A stretch of DNA of 64,000 bases from Methylobacterium sp. R2-1 (GTDB taxonomy: Bacteria > Pseudomonadota > Alphaproteobacteria > Rhizobiales > Beijerinckiaceae): positions 37,288-101,287 of the forward strand of contig NZ_JACHWM010000020.1 in assembly GCF_014191355.1 (NCBI RefSeq), given 5' to 3'. The notes below the pieces were generated by a model, which was given only the letters and a program-made list of their open reading frames with translations, was not told the origin of the DNA and made no database searches. A program made the position numbers and the translations under genes. This document shows positions 53,689 to 61,715 of this stretch, in pieces; the first letter of the stretch is position 1, and each line of letters starts with the position of its first letter.

Positions 53689-55644
53689 TCACGCTGCGCG
53701 ATCAACGTCTTCAGGTGCCTCCGCCGCTGCGAGGCACGCCTCGACAGCCTGCCGGAGCGAGGACACGTAAACGTCGGCCCCGACTTGCCGACCGAGGGCG
53801 GCATCGGTCAGCACCTTCTCGCCTTCAGGCCAAAGGCCGACCAGCAATTTCACCTGCGGAGCCTTCTTCCGGAGACGTTCGAGGAGGTAGCGCAGGTGGG
53901 CCGGGTTGCCGGTGATGTCGAGGTAGGAGATGCAGATCATCGCCACCCCCGTCACGTCCAGGTCACGTATCCGACCTCGCGAGACCTCGCCGTGCGGGAT
54001 GACCCTGGCTCCAAGCCCATGCTTACGCAGCAATTGCGCCAGCATTGCCGAGGAGGCCTCATCGAGAGGACCACGTCCGGCCACGCACAGCACTGGTTCG
54101 CCGGCTTGCCACGTGACGGGAAGCGCTTCTCGGGGCGGCGCCTGCCCTGGAACGGCGTCGGTCTTGAAGTGCGTCCGTTCTGCAAGCGACGGTGTCGCGT
54201 TTGGGTTGACCGCCTTGTCCTCGCCCTCAGGCTCGACGTCGGGCCGGTCTTCGAAGTCGTCGACGAGCGATCGCGCCGAAGCGCGGATGTTCTCCAGCTG
54301 GGCCGGCGTCACGACCCCGCGGGCATAATCGTTTGCGGCGAGTTGAAGCCCTTTCAGAGCGACCTCGTCATAGTAGGAAGAAAGCGAGCGCTCTTTCAGT
54401 ATGGCCTCGCCGAGGTCGCGCGCTTCATCCGGATCTCCGGCCAACATGCGCTGATAGAAGTTCTCCACAGGCGTCAACGGCGGCCGGTCACCCAGTATGA
54501 TGTCGAGAAACTCTAGGCTGTCGACATGGCGGCCGAGCACCACAAGGCAGACCGTGAAAGGCGTGGCCAGGATCAGGCCAATAGGTCCCCATAGGAACCC
54601 CCAAAACAGGGTCGAGACGATAACCGCGAAAGGAGAGAGGCCGGTCGAGTGCCCATAGAGAAGGGGTTCAATGACGTGCCCGAACAGAGGCTCGGCCACC
54701 AGGAACAAGATGGCCGTCGCGATGACCATAGACCAGCCTGGGTCGACTGCCGCGGCCAGGGCAAGGGGGAACAAGGCCGAGATGAAGGCGCCGATGTAGG
54801 GCACGAAGCGCATGAGCGCGGAGAATACGCCCCACAGGAGCGGGTTTGGTACGCCGATGAACCAGAGACCGAGGCCGATGATGACGCCGAAGGTTGCGTT
54901 CATGCCGAGTTGAACCAGGAAGTAGGTGCCGAGCCGGCCGGCAGCATCGTCCATGGCCACGGTCGTACGGTGCAGGTCACCTGATCCGAACAGGCGAATC
55001 ATGCGGTTGCGCAAGTCCTCACGCTGGAGCAACAGAAACACCACCACGACGAGCACGATGCCGACCGTGGTCAGTGGCTCGACGATGGGACCGAGCACCT
55101 TCTCGGCTAGGGTGAACGGCGACGGATCGGGCTCCTGAACCTTGACGAGTTGGGCCTTCGGCATGTCGGTGGCACGATCCGTCGCGACCGCGGTGCCGGC
55201 AGCATCCGCCTTCTGAGTGGCGCTATGGACTTGGTGGCTGAGCCGCTGGAAGATCCGGCTGGCGTCGCCAAGCCAGCCTTCCTGCAGCCCGGCGAATTTT
55301 TTCTGCACGGTGGCTTGGTACTGCGGCAGGTTGCCGGCAAGCCCCGCGACTTGTGTGCCGATGACGACCCCGACGCTGCCGATGACGGCGAGAGCGAGTA
55401 GCACAGCGACGATGACCGATGGCACACGACCGAGCCTGATCCGGCGCAGCAGATTGACCACCGGAGCCAGGACGAAGCTGAGGAGCACCGCCAGCACAAG
55501 CGGAATGAACACCTCCCGCCCAAAGTAGAGGGCGGTCACGAGCACGACGCCGACGGCAAGCGTGAGGAGGCCACGCAGGCCGGGCACCAGGGGCGGCGGC
55601 ACCTGAGCAGGCGGGCGTGAAGCGGCGGCTTCGTCCATCAGCAT
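53689..55644 (-). CDS. AI-2E family transporter with a long cytoplasmic C-terminal extension
   Basis: 651 residues. The first 370 residues hold the membrane domain of the AI-2E/PerM family: FIPLVLAVLLSFVLAPVVNL near the N-terminus, VVVVFLLLQREDLRNRMIRL in the middle, then LVQLGMNATFGVIIGLGLWF and MRFVPYIGAFISALFPLALA, a pore domain of about eight helices. The family exports AI-2 or acts as a sodium/proton antiporter in other members. The last 250 residues are soluble: a helical part (SLSSYYDEVALKGLQLAAND), then PVLCVAGRGPLDEASSAMLA and ICISYLDITGNPAHLRYLLE, an alpha/beta fold unusual for the family. GAGGAG precedes ATG 55644. Confidence 0.88.
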   Translation of the reverse strand: MLMDEAAASRPPAQVPPPLVPGLRGLLTLAVGVVLVTALYFGREVFIPLVLAVLLSFVLAPVVNLLRRIRLGRVPSVIVAVLLALAVIGSVGVVIGTQVAGLAGNLPQYQATVQKKFAGLQEGWLGDASRIFQRLSHQVHSATQKADAAGTAVATDRATDMPKAQLVKVQEPDPSPFTLAEKVLGPIVEPLTTVGIVLVVVVFLLLQREDLRNRMIRLFGSGDLHRTTVAMDDAAGRLGTYFLVQLGMNATFGVIIGLGLWFIGVPNPLLWGVFSALMRFVPYIGAFISALFPLALAAAVDPGWSMVIATAILFLVAEPLFGHVIEPLLYGHSTGLSPFAVIVSTLFWGFLWGPIGLILATPFTVCLVVLGRHVDSLEFLDIILGDRPPLTPVENFYQRMLAGDPDEARDLGEAILKERSLSSYYDEVALKGLQLAANDYARGVVTPAQLENIRASARSLVDDFEDRPDVEPEGEDKAVNPNATPSLAERTHFKTDAVPGQAPPREALPVTWQAGEPVLCVAGRGPLDEASSAMLAQLLRKHGLGARVIPHGEVSRGRIRDLDVTGVAMICISYLDITGNPAHLRYLLERLRKKAPQVKLLVGLWPEGEKVLTDAALGRQVGADVYVSSLRQAVEACLAAAEAPEDVDRAA

Positions 55645-55760
55645 TCTGCGTAACTCCTCGACGCCGCGCCAACGCTCGCGTCACATTCCCATTCAACTCC
55701 GCCCGGAAGCGTTTCGCCCCCGGTCCCTGCCGGCAGGGGAAAGTTCTCGCTTGCATGCCG

Positions 55761-55859
55761 TTAGAACACGCGCATCAACGCGAGCACCACCAACGTCAAC
55801 ACGACGGAGATTACGACCGAGCCCAAGCAGCCAAGCCGATTGGAGAAGAAAAAGAACAT
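55761..55859 (-). CDS. 32-residue membrane micro-protein
   Basis: A short frame MFFFFSNRLGCLGSVVISVV followed by a hydrophobic end (LTLVVLALMRVF). Almost the whole product is one membrane helix. Small proteins of this form, with a Phe-rich start and GCLGS, recur in Methylobacterium as I recall, which supports translation, though the ribosome site is weak. The function is unknown. Confidence 0.45.
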   Translation of the reverse strand: MFFFFSNRLGCLGSVVISVVLTLVVLALMRVF

Positions 55860-56390
55860 GTCCGGGAAATGCCAGACTAAGCACGGAAGTTTCCTTGGTC
55901 TGACTGAGATAAATGAGCTGTCCCACACTCGAAGCCGGCCGGTCGCCCTATGGCCGCAACGATACACGCCGCTGGCTCGCACAAACATCAAGCACGGTAG
56001 AGGGTTGAACTTGGCAAAGCAGACTTGATTATCGCCCGAGGAGGCGCTCGCGTGGAAATCTTCGAGACCCTGCGGGGCCTTCTGGCCGACTGCGTCGTTC
56101 TGGTGTTGGCCGCGCCAATTAGAGGTTCATCTCGCTATTGTCCTCGTCGGCGGCACGGCTCTCGCCGACATTCCTGGCCTGCCGACCTTCACTCCCGACC
56201 GGCAGCGCGCGCTCGTCCTGTTCCTGCCCGTGCGCTTCCACCAGGCCGGTCCCGGGACGAGTTTCTGTCGCGCCTTTCGCGGGATCAGCTGCAAGCGATC
56301 GACCGATACGCTTCGGATGGGCGCGTCCCAGCCTAACGAGCATCTGGGTGCGCCGCATGGGCGGAGGCGGCGCCGCACTCACGGCTACCT
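55860..56390. other. Gap without a recognisable gene
   Basis: Open frames are present but do not resemble proteins; the longest minus-strand one is a shadow of the DedA gene. No RNA or repeat was noted. Confidence 0.4.
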
Positions 56391-56912
56391 TCAACCGCGC
56401 CACCACGTCATCAATCCGGCGCCCGGCGCGATGAGGATGAACGCCCAGACCAGGGCGGAAGCGACGTTCGCGGCCTGGAATGGCAGGCGGCGCACGCCGA
56501 AGACGCCCGCCACCAGCGGGATGACGGCCCGGACCGGCCCGAAGAAGCGCCCGAGCGCCACGGCGCCTGCGCCCCAGCGCCGGCAGAACGCCTCTGCGCG
56601 CGCCACCGCCGCGGGGTAGCGCCGCATCGGCCACATCCGCTTGGCATCGTCCTTGAAGTAGTGGCCGAACTCGTAGGACAGCCAATCGCCGAGCGCGGCG
56701 CCAATGGCCGCGCAGAGCACCACCGGCCAGAATGACACGTCGGCTGCCGCGATCATGGGCCCAAGCGCGAGTAGGATCACGGTTGCGGGCACCAGAAAGG
56801 AGAGGAAGGCCACAGACTCGCAGAAGGCGAGCAGGCCCGCGATCAGCGGCATCCAGGCTTTGTGGTCCCCAATGAAGGCGAGCGCCCACTGCCGGATTGC
56901 GTCGAGGTCCAT
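56391..56912 (-). CDS. DedA-family membrane protein
   Basis: 173 residues. The family core is visible: AFCESVAFLSFLVPATVILL with the Glu and Pro of the re-entrant loop, GAALGDWLSYEFGHYFKDDA with the conserved GDxxxYxxG, and RFFGPVRAVIPLVAGVFGVR. Three to four helices remain, typical of the short DedA proteins. The family flips lipids such as undecaprenyl phosphate or phospholipids and affects membrane potential. The ATG at 56912 has only a weak ribosome site. A single gene, probably constitutive. Confidence 0.9.
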   Translation of the reverse strand: MDLDAIRQWALAFIGDHKAWMPLIAGLLAFCESVAFLSFLVPATVILLALGPMIAAADVSFWPVVLCAAIGAALGDWLSYEFGHYFKDDAKRMWPMRRYPAAVARAEAFCRRWGAGAVALGRFFGPVRAVIPLVAGVFGVRRLPFQAANVASALVWAFILIAPGAGLMTWWRG

Positions 56913-57006
56913 GAAGCCGCGCTGTCGTGAGGTGTCAGGATGCGCGAGGCGGCCTCAATCGACCGCCGCGCTGAGGGGGCGTACTTTGGTGGTCGCCCAC
57001 GATCCT

Positions 57007-57294
57007 TCAGTAGCTGTAGGAGCGTCGCGGGTAAGCTTGGGGCGCGCCGTACCCGGTGCCGCGCGGCTGCACGCGGGAGCCATAGTCGATCTCGCGCTCA
57101 CGTCGGGCTTGGCGGTTGGCTAGGTAGCGGCCGCCGAGGCAGCCCGCCACGGCACCAACCACCCCACGTTCGGCCAGGTAGTGACCGGCCAGGCCACCGA
57201 TGATCGCGCCCTTGATGCAGCCCTTTGCCTCGGCGGCGCCCACACTCATGAGTGTGACAATGGCGAGGGCCGAGGCGTGTCCGACAAGTCGCAT
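57007..57294 (-). CDS. Exported glycine-zipper-like small protein
   Basis: 95 residues. A signal peptide (GHASALAIVTLMSVGAAEA, cleavage near AEA-KG) is followed by a Gly-rich segment in zipper spacing (GCIKGAIIGGLAGHYLAERG and VVGAVAGCLGGRYLAN) that can insert into or lie on a membrane. The C-terminal 30 residues are polar, with Arg and Tyr. TAGGAG lies in front of ATG 57294. Related outer-membrane or periplasmic glycine-zipper proteins are widespread in alphaproteobacteria; the role is unknown. Confidence 0.75.
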   Translation of the reverse strand: MRLVGHASALAIVTLMSVGAAEAKGCIKGAIIGGLAGHYLAERGVVGAVAGCLGGRYLANRQARREREIDYGSRVQPRGTGYGAPQAYPRRSYSY

Positions 57295-58112
57295 GCTGGT
57301 GCTCCTAGTTGATGGCTAGAAGAACACCGTCCGCCGCAGGAGCGTTCCTGCTGCTCGAGCCCGACCAAACCTCGCGAAGGCAGGACGTCACCGCTCCGTT
57401 CGGCCTAGGCGCCTTCGAAATGCCCGCTGGGCTGGCGTGGACCCTGGGGCGGGCTCCCGATGACCGTGAGTGTTGCCGAGAACTCTGAGCGCCGACAGCA
57501 CGATGTCGAATCCCGGCCTTCCCTTCGAGCGTGAACTCGGATCGACTTGACGCGTCAGAACACACTGATGCAGGCGAGGCCTACCAGCATCAGCTGGCGG
57601 AAGGATGGGCCCGAAGCTTGCCTGGTGGACCTCCTGACCAGACAACGTGATCGAGGACAACCGGGGCCACAAACTGGCTCGTCAATACCGGCGCCATCCG
57701 GCCGTCCAACAACGCCACCAGGGAACGCCTCCCATCTTTTCGAAAGAGGGCCAGGAGATCCGCACCGTTCGGCCGTTAAAGCCGACTCTGGCGGGAACGA
57801 CTGGTGTTCGAAGGACGCGTCAAATGTCGGGAGCCACAACTGAGTTCTCGACCTCTCGGACCCCGCTGCCTACTGATGCGGGCCATGGTACGAAGACGTC
57901 GTTCTAGGCCCTGAACCTCGGCTCCATCGGCGTGTTGTCGAAGCCCGTTCTTGTGATGATGAAGGTATTCGGCCTATTAGAAGAGACATATGTTAACGTC
58001 CGCCGCGAGGTGAGCGAGTCCGAGCCCATCGACGACCTCGGAAGAAGCCGTTCTCCAGCCTGGGTGGCCTCCTGTCTTGGCGTGTCACTAATGGACCAAT
58101 TGACGAACTCTC
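57295..58112. other. Gap of about 820 bases without an assignable gene
   Basis: Several open frames overlap on both strands, but none looks like a known protein or has a good ribosome site. The stretch at 57900-58110 is less GC-rich. It lies downstream of the chemoreceptor gene. Confidence 0.4.
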
Positions 58113-59810
58113 TCAGCCCGTAAGGGCTTGCAGGCTGGTGTTGATCTCGCCGACACCCTGGGCAGCCGTCTGCATGCTGGACGAAATCTCCTGAGTGACG
58201 GCGCTTTGCTCCTCGACCGCAGATGCCACTCCGGTCACCGTCCCTCGAACCGACCCGATCGCCTGCACGATCGACAACAGGGCCCCAGCTACCTCTTCCG
58301 CTATCTCCTGCATCCCAGTGATATCCTGCGCGATCCGGCTCGTCGCCTGCGTCACCTGGTTCGACAAATTCTTCACTTCACCGGCAACCACGGCAAAACC
58401 GCGCCCGGCTTCCCCTGCCCGCGCCGCCTCAATCGTCGCATTGAGGGCCAGAAGATTGATCTGCTGACCAACACCTTGGATGAGTTGGACGACACCGTTC
58501 ATTGATGCGGCGGCCTCCTTTAGCTTCGCTGTTGAGCGATCCGCCACGACGGTCTGATCGTGGATTGCATCCACCTCGGAGCGCGAGCGAGCCAAGCTCT
58601 GGGCAATCTCGCCAATCGAAGCACTGAGTTCCTCCGCCGCGGAGGCGACGGTCTGCACGTTCATCAGTGTCTGGCCTGAGGCACCGGTCGCAGCGTGCTG
58701 AGCCGCCGTTTTGGCAGTGATGTCAGTGGCGTACTTCACGACCTTGAACGGCTTACCATCCGCATCGAAGATCGGATTATAGCTCGCTTGGATCCAGACG
58801 GGTCGCCCACCCTTGCCGACGCGTTTGAACACGCCCGCTTGATACTCACCGCGCCGAAGCGCCTCCCATAGCTGCAGGTAATCCGCTGACTGAGCGTGAG
58901 ACGGCTCGACAAAGGTCCGATGGTGCTGGCCACGGACCTCGTCCAGTCGGTAGCCAACGACGCCTAAGAAGTTCTCGTTGGCGTCGAGGATCGTGCCGTC
59001 CATGTCGAAGTGGATGACGCCCTGCGACCGGTTAATGGCCGCGATCTGCCCTGCCACGTCAGCCCGGTGCAGCTTGTCCTGAGTGATGTCAGTCGCGAAC
59101 TTCACGACCTTGTAGGGCTTGCCTTGGCTGTTGCGAACCGGATTGTAGATGGCCTGCAGCCACACCTCCCGTCCGCCCTTGCCGAAGCGCTTGTACTCGG
59201 CGCGCTGGAACTCACCACGCGTCAACGCTGCCCAGAAGTCGCGGTAGGCTTGGCTTTCACGCTCTGCTGGAGCGACAAACAGGCTGTGGTGCCGGCCTTG
59301 GATCTCTTCCAAGCTGTAGCCGACGGTGTTGAGGAAGTTGGGGTTGGCCGTGAGGATGGTGCCGTCCAACGCGAACTCGATCGTGGCCCGCGAGCAGCTG
59401 ATGGCTTGGAGAACCGCCGCCTGATCGGCGCTCCGCTGCTGCTGTACGGTGACATCCATCGAGAACTGGCTGATTTTAGTCGTCCGACCGGCACGGCCGA
59501 GCACGGGGCAGTAGCTCACCTGCAACCAGAGCTCGACGCCCTGTTTGGTGAGGTGCCGCGAGCAGGCCGTACGGCATTCACCCCTAATAACGGCCGCCCA
59601 GAGTTCCTGCTGTTCATCGCTCCTCGCCTCTTGTGGATCCAAAAGAGCGTCGAGTGAGCGGCCACGAACCTCGTCGAGCGTATAGCCGAGTAATCTAAGA
59701 TAGGGGTCGTTGGCGCTCAACACCACGCCGGCCGGCGTCAGCTCCACCACGCCATGAGCACGACCTACAGCGTGCAGCACGGCATGATCGCCGCGAAAGA
59801 ACAGCGACAT
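58113..59810 (-). CDS. Soluble chemoreceptor with three PAS domains
   Basis: 565 residues, no membrane segment. Three PAS units of about 122 residues follow each other: ELTPAGVVLSANDPYLRLLG, EFALDGTILTANPNFLNTVG and HFDMDGTILDANENFLGVVG, each ending in a VVKxATDIT-type stretch. The C-terminal 180 residues are the chemotaxis signalling hairpin with the tip INLLALNATIEAARAGEAGR and GFAVVAGEVKNLSNQV. It should feed the CheA/CheW system from the cytoplasm, sensing redox, light or a ligand, perhaps through haem or flavin in a PAS pocket. BdlA and Aer2 are well-known soluble relatives. No che genes are in this window. Confidence 0.93.
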   Translation of the reverse strand: MSLFFRGDHAVLHAVGRAHGVVELTPAGVVLSANDPYLRLLGYTLDEVRGRSLDALLDPQEARSDEQQELWAAVIRGECRTACSRHLTKQGVELWLQVSYCPVLGRAGRTTKISQFSMDVTVQQQRSADQAAVLQAISCSRATIEFALDGTILTANPNFLNTVGYSLEEIQGRHHSLFVAPAERESQAYRDFWAALTRGEFQRAEYKRFGKGGREVWLQAIYNPVRNSQGKPYKVVKFATDITQDKLHRADVAGQIAAINRSQGVIHFDMDGTILDANENFLGVVGYRLDEVRGQHHRTFVEPSHAQSADYLQLWEALRRGEYQAGVFKRVGKGGRPVWIQASYNPIFDADGKPFKVVKYATDITAKTAAQHAATGASGQTLMNVQTVASAAEELSASIGEIAQSLARSRSEVDAIHDQTVVADRSTAKLKEAAASMNGVVQLIQGVGQQINLLALNATIEAARAGEAGRGFAVVAGEVKNLSNQVTQATSRIAQDITGMQEIAEEVAGALLSIVQAIGSVRGTVTGVASAVEEQSAVTQEISSSMQTAAQGVGEINTSLQALTG

Positions 59811-59960
59811 GCATCCACCCTAGAAGCGGCATTTTTCGGTTGGACCACGCCCTTTTGGAGGACGGGGGCGCCGCACTGCCGCCAGGCGGTCTGCCGTTGC
59901 CCAAGATGGGCAATCAGGCCCTAAAGAGTTATTAATCCCGCAATTCACCTCCGCATAAAA

Positions 59961-60770
59961 CTAATATCTTATAAGTTGCACACCCGGAGCGGCCGAGTCA
60001 TGTCCCAAAAACACAACCCTTCGCGCTTCTAAGGTCATCTTGATCTTTGTTATCGTCTGGTGGCTGCTCGGTCGTCTGCCGTCATCCGCCTCGACACGCT
60101 TGATCGTATTTGGCGACAGACCTGCTTGCAGGGCGAGCTCGTCAATTGACCAGTTCAGCAGTGCTCGGGCAGCGCGAACCTGCACACCAGTAATGATAAC
60201 TGACTCCGCAGAGGTGCGCTTGACTTCAGCAGGATCCAAGCAGCTTCGATCTTGACCGGACGCGAGGCTTCGCAACCAGATTTCGTCCACAACAACGCGC
60301 GCCATGCGAGCCAACATCTGCGCATCTTCTTGGCTGAAGGCACGAGGCTGTCTGTCGATAATACAAAGTGAGCCGACTCTTGTTTCTGGCGCGACTGTCA
60401 GAGGCGCACCGGCATAAAAGCGGATAAACGGCTCGCCGGTCACAAGAGGATTCGTGGAAAAATCAGCATGGGCGCGTGCATCGGGAACGATGAACACGCT
60501 ATCGTGTAAGATCGTGTAGTTACAAAACGCCTGCTCTCGCGGTGTCCCCGGGACCTCCAAGCCACACTTAGCCTTGAACCATTGCCGCTCCTCATCGAGC
60601 AGTGAAATGATCGCGATCGGGACGCCGAAGATCGTCTGAGCCAGCTGAGCGATCCGGTCGAAGGCCGGATCAGGTGGCGTGTCGAGCAGCTGCAGGCGAT
60701 GCAACGCGGCAAGCCGCCGGCTCTCGTTCTGCCTGGGCGGCAAAGGCGACGTAAGTGCTGCCATGGTCAT
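59961..60770 (-). CDS. GAF-domain sensor fused to a helix-turn-helix
   Basis: 269 residues. Residues 15-170 are a GAF domain of the kind found in phytochrome-linked proteins (LQLLDTPPDPAFDRIAQLAQ, PIAIISLLDEERQWFKAKCG, AFCNYTILHDSVFIVPDARA, FYAGAPLTVAPETRVGSLCI). The C-terminal third holds a Cro/XRE-type HTH (LLNWSIDELALQAGLSPNTI and a short tail). An arrangement in which a GAF signal drives DNA binding directly is uncommon; the GAF part usually precedes a kinase or cyclase. It probably acts as a repressor or activator sensitive to a small ligand. It lies 150 bases from the chemoreceptor, on the same strand. Confidence 0.85.
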   Translation of the reverse strand: MTMAALTSPLPPRQNESRRLAALHRLQLLDTPPDPAFDRIAQLAQTIFGVPIAIISLLDEERQWFKAKCGLEVPGTPREQAFCNYTILHDSVFIVPDARAHADFSTNPLVTGEPFIRFYAGAPLTVAPETRVGSLCIIDRQPRAFSQEDAQMLARMARVVVDEIWLRSLASGQDRSCLDPAEVKRTSAESVIITGVQVRAARALLNWSIDELALQAGLSPNTIKRVEADDGRRPSSHQTITKIKMTLEARRVVFLGHDSAAPGVQLIRY

Positions 60771-61078
60771 CGTTTGCGAAGCCGGTCCGTATTGATGCGC
60801 GGATCTGCGTCAAAGCCGCAGCGCAGAACGGAGAATGGATACAATTAGGCGCGGAAACGATGTCCCTTCGCCAACCAGTGGTGCGGCCTTTCTAGATTGA
60901 GAACCCGGACCGTGTGACGACAGGACTGCATGGCAGCGTTGCGGAGCGCCGCACTCCGCCTCCCCTTCGTAGGAAATAGACCTCTCCACGCAAATCAGAG
61001 TCAACTCCCTTTGCCGAGGGTGACTGCCGATCCGTGCCTCGAGCTGGCACTACCAGCGGGGGGCGGACCTTTGATTCA
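60771..61078. other. Promoter region of the GAF-HTH gene
   Basis: Contains no protein-like frame. It should hold the promoter of the gene to its left and the 3' end of the small gene to its right. Confidence 0.4.
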
Positions 61079-61252
61079 TCATGCCCCAGAGGTCACTACA
61101 GGGCCCGATCGGCTCACCGCGCCTCCGGAGTGCGATCTCCACGGCTTCCAGTCTTTGTGATCAGACAGCACTATGAAGTCGCGAAATGTGATCAGTTCAG
61201 CGTCGAGCAGCACCAAAGCATCGTCACGGCTTTTGACCAGCTCAGCATTCAT
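61079..61252 (-). CDS. 57-residue hypothetical protein
   Basis: ATG 61252 is preceded by CAGGAG at eight bases or so. The product begins MNAELVKSRDDALVLLDAEL and continues ITFRDFIVLSDHKDWKPWRS with an ordered amphipathic helix pattern, then a short Gly/Ser tail. The family is unknown. The ribosome site and protein-like N-terminal 35 residues favour a real gene. Confidence 0.4.
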   Translation of the reverse strand: MNAELVKSRDDALVLLDAELITFRDFIVLSDHKDWKPWRSHSGGAVSRSGPVVTSGA

Positions 61253-61715
61253 GGGCGCTGCTCCTGCGGAACCAGCGGTCGGAAACCGTAGCAGCGATCG
61301 GTGCTCTCGGCGCGGCTTCTATCGTCTTGTGGAACGGCCCCCGTTTTCTCGCACGCGGTGATGTGTCTTTTCCACGTCGGAGAATACCATCATGGACATC
61401 ACCGCGGTCCAACGCAGTTCACTCGTGTGCGAATACGACCTCGGACCCTCGGGAACGGACGGCGACACCGGAACGCGGACGGTCTTTGAGGCTCCCCGCC
61501 GGTCGATGGCGCGCGGCATCATCGGCCATCAATGGGTTTCGGGTCTCGACACGCATGGGGGCGGGAGCCGGAACTGCACCTCTCGTCGTGGAGATTGCTT
61601 CGTCAAAGAAGCACGCTCCTCGGCCGCCTCATGAACCCATGCCACAGTCATCGAGTTTGATTAGGCCTGGGCGAAGATCCGGCCTGAAACTGACGCCGTT
61701 GTTGAAAGTGAGCCG
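61253..61715. other. Gap before the helicase gene
   Basis: A frame at 61392-61634 (80 codons, beginning MDITAVQRSSLV) has a modest CGGAG in front but an unordered Gly/Ser/Thr-rich sequence; I do not call it a gene. The region probably holds the helicase promoter. Confidence 0.35.

Noticed and set aside
61392..61634. 80-codon frame before the helicase
   Set aside because: Modest ribosome site but unordered sequence; evidence too weak for a gene call.
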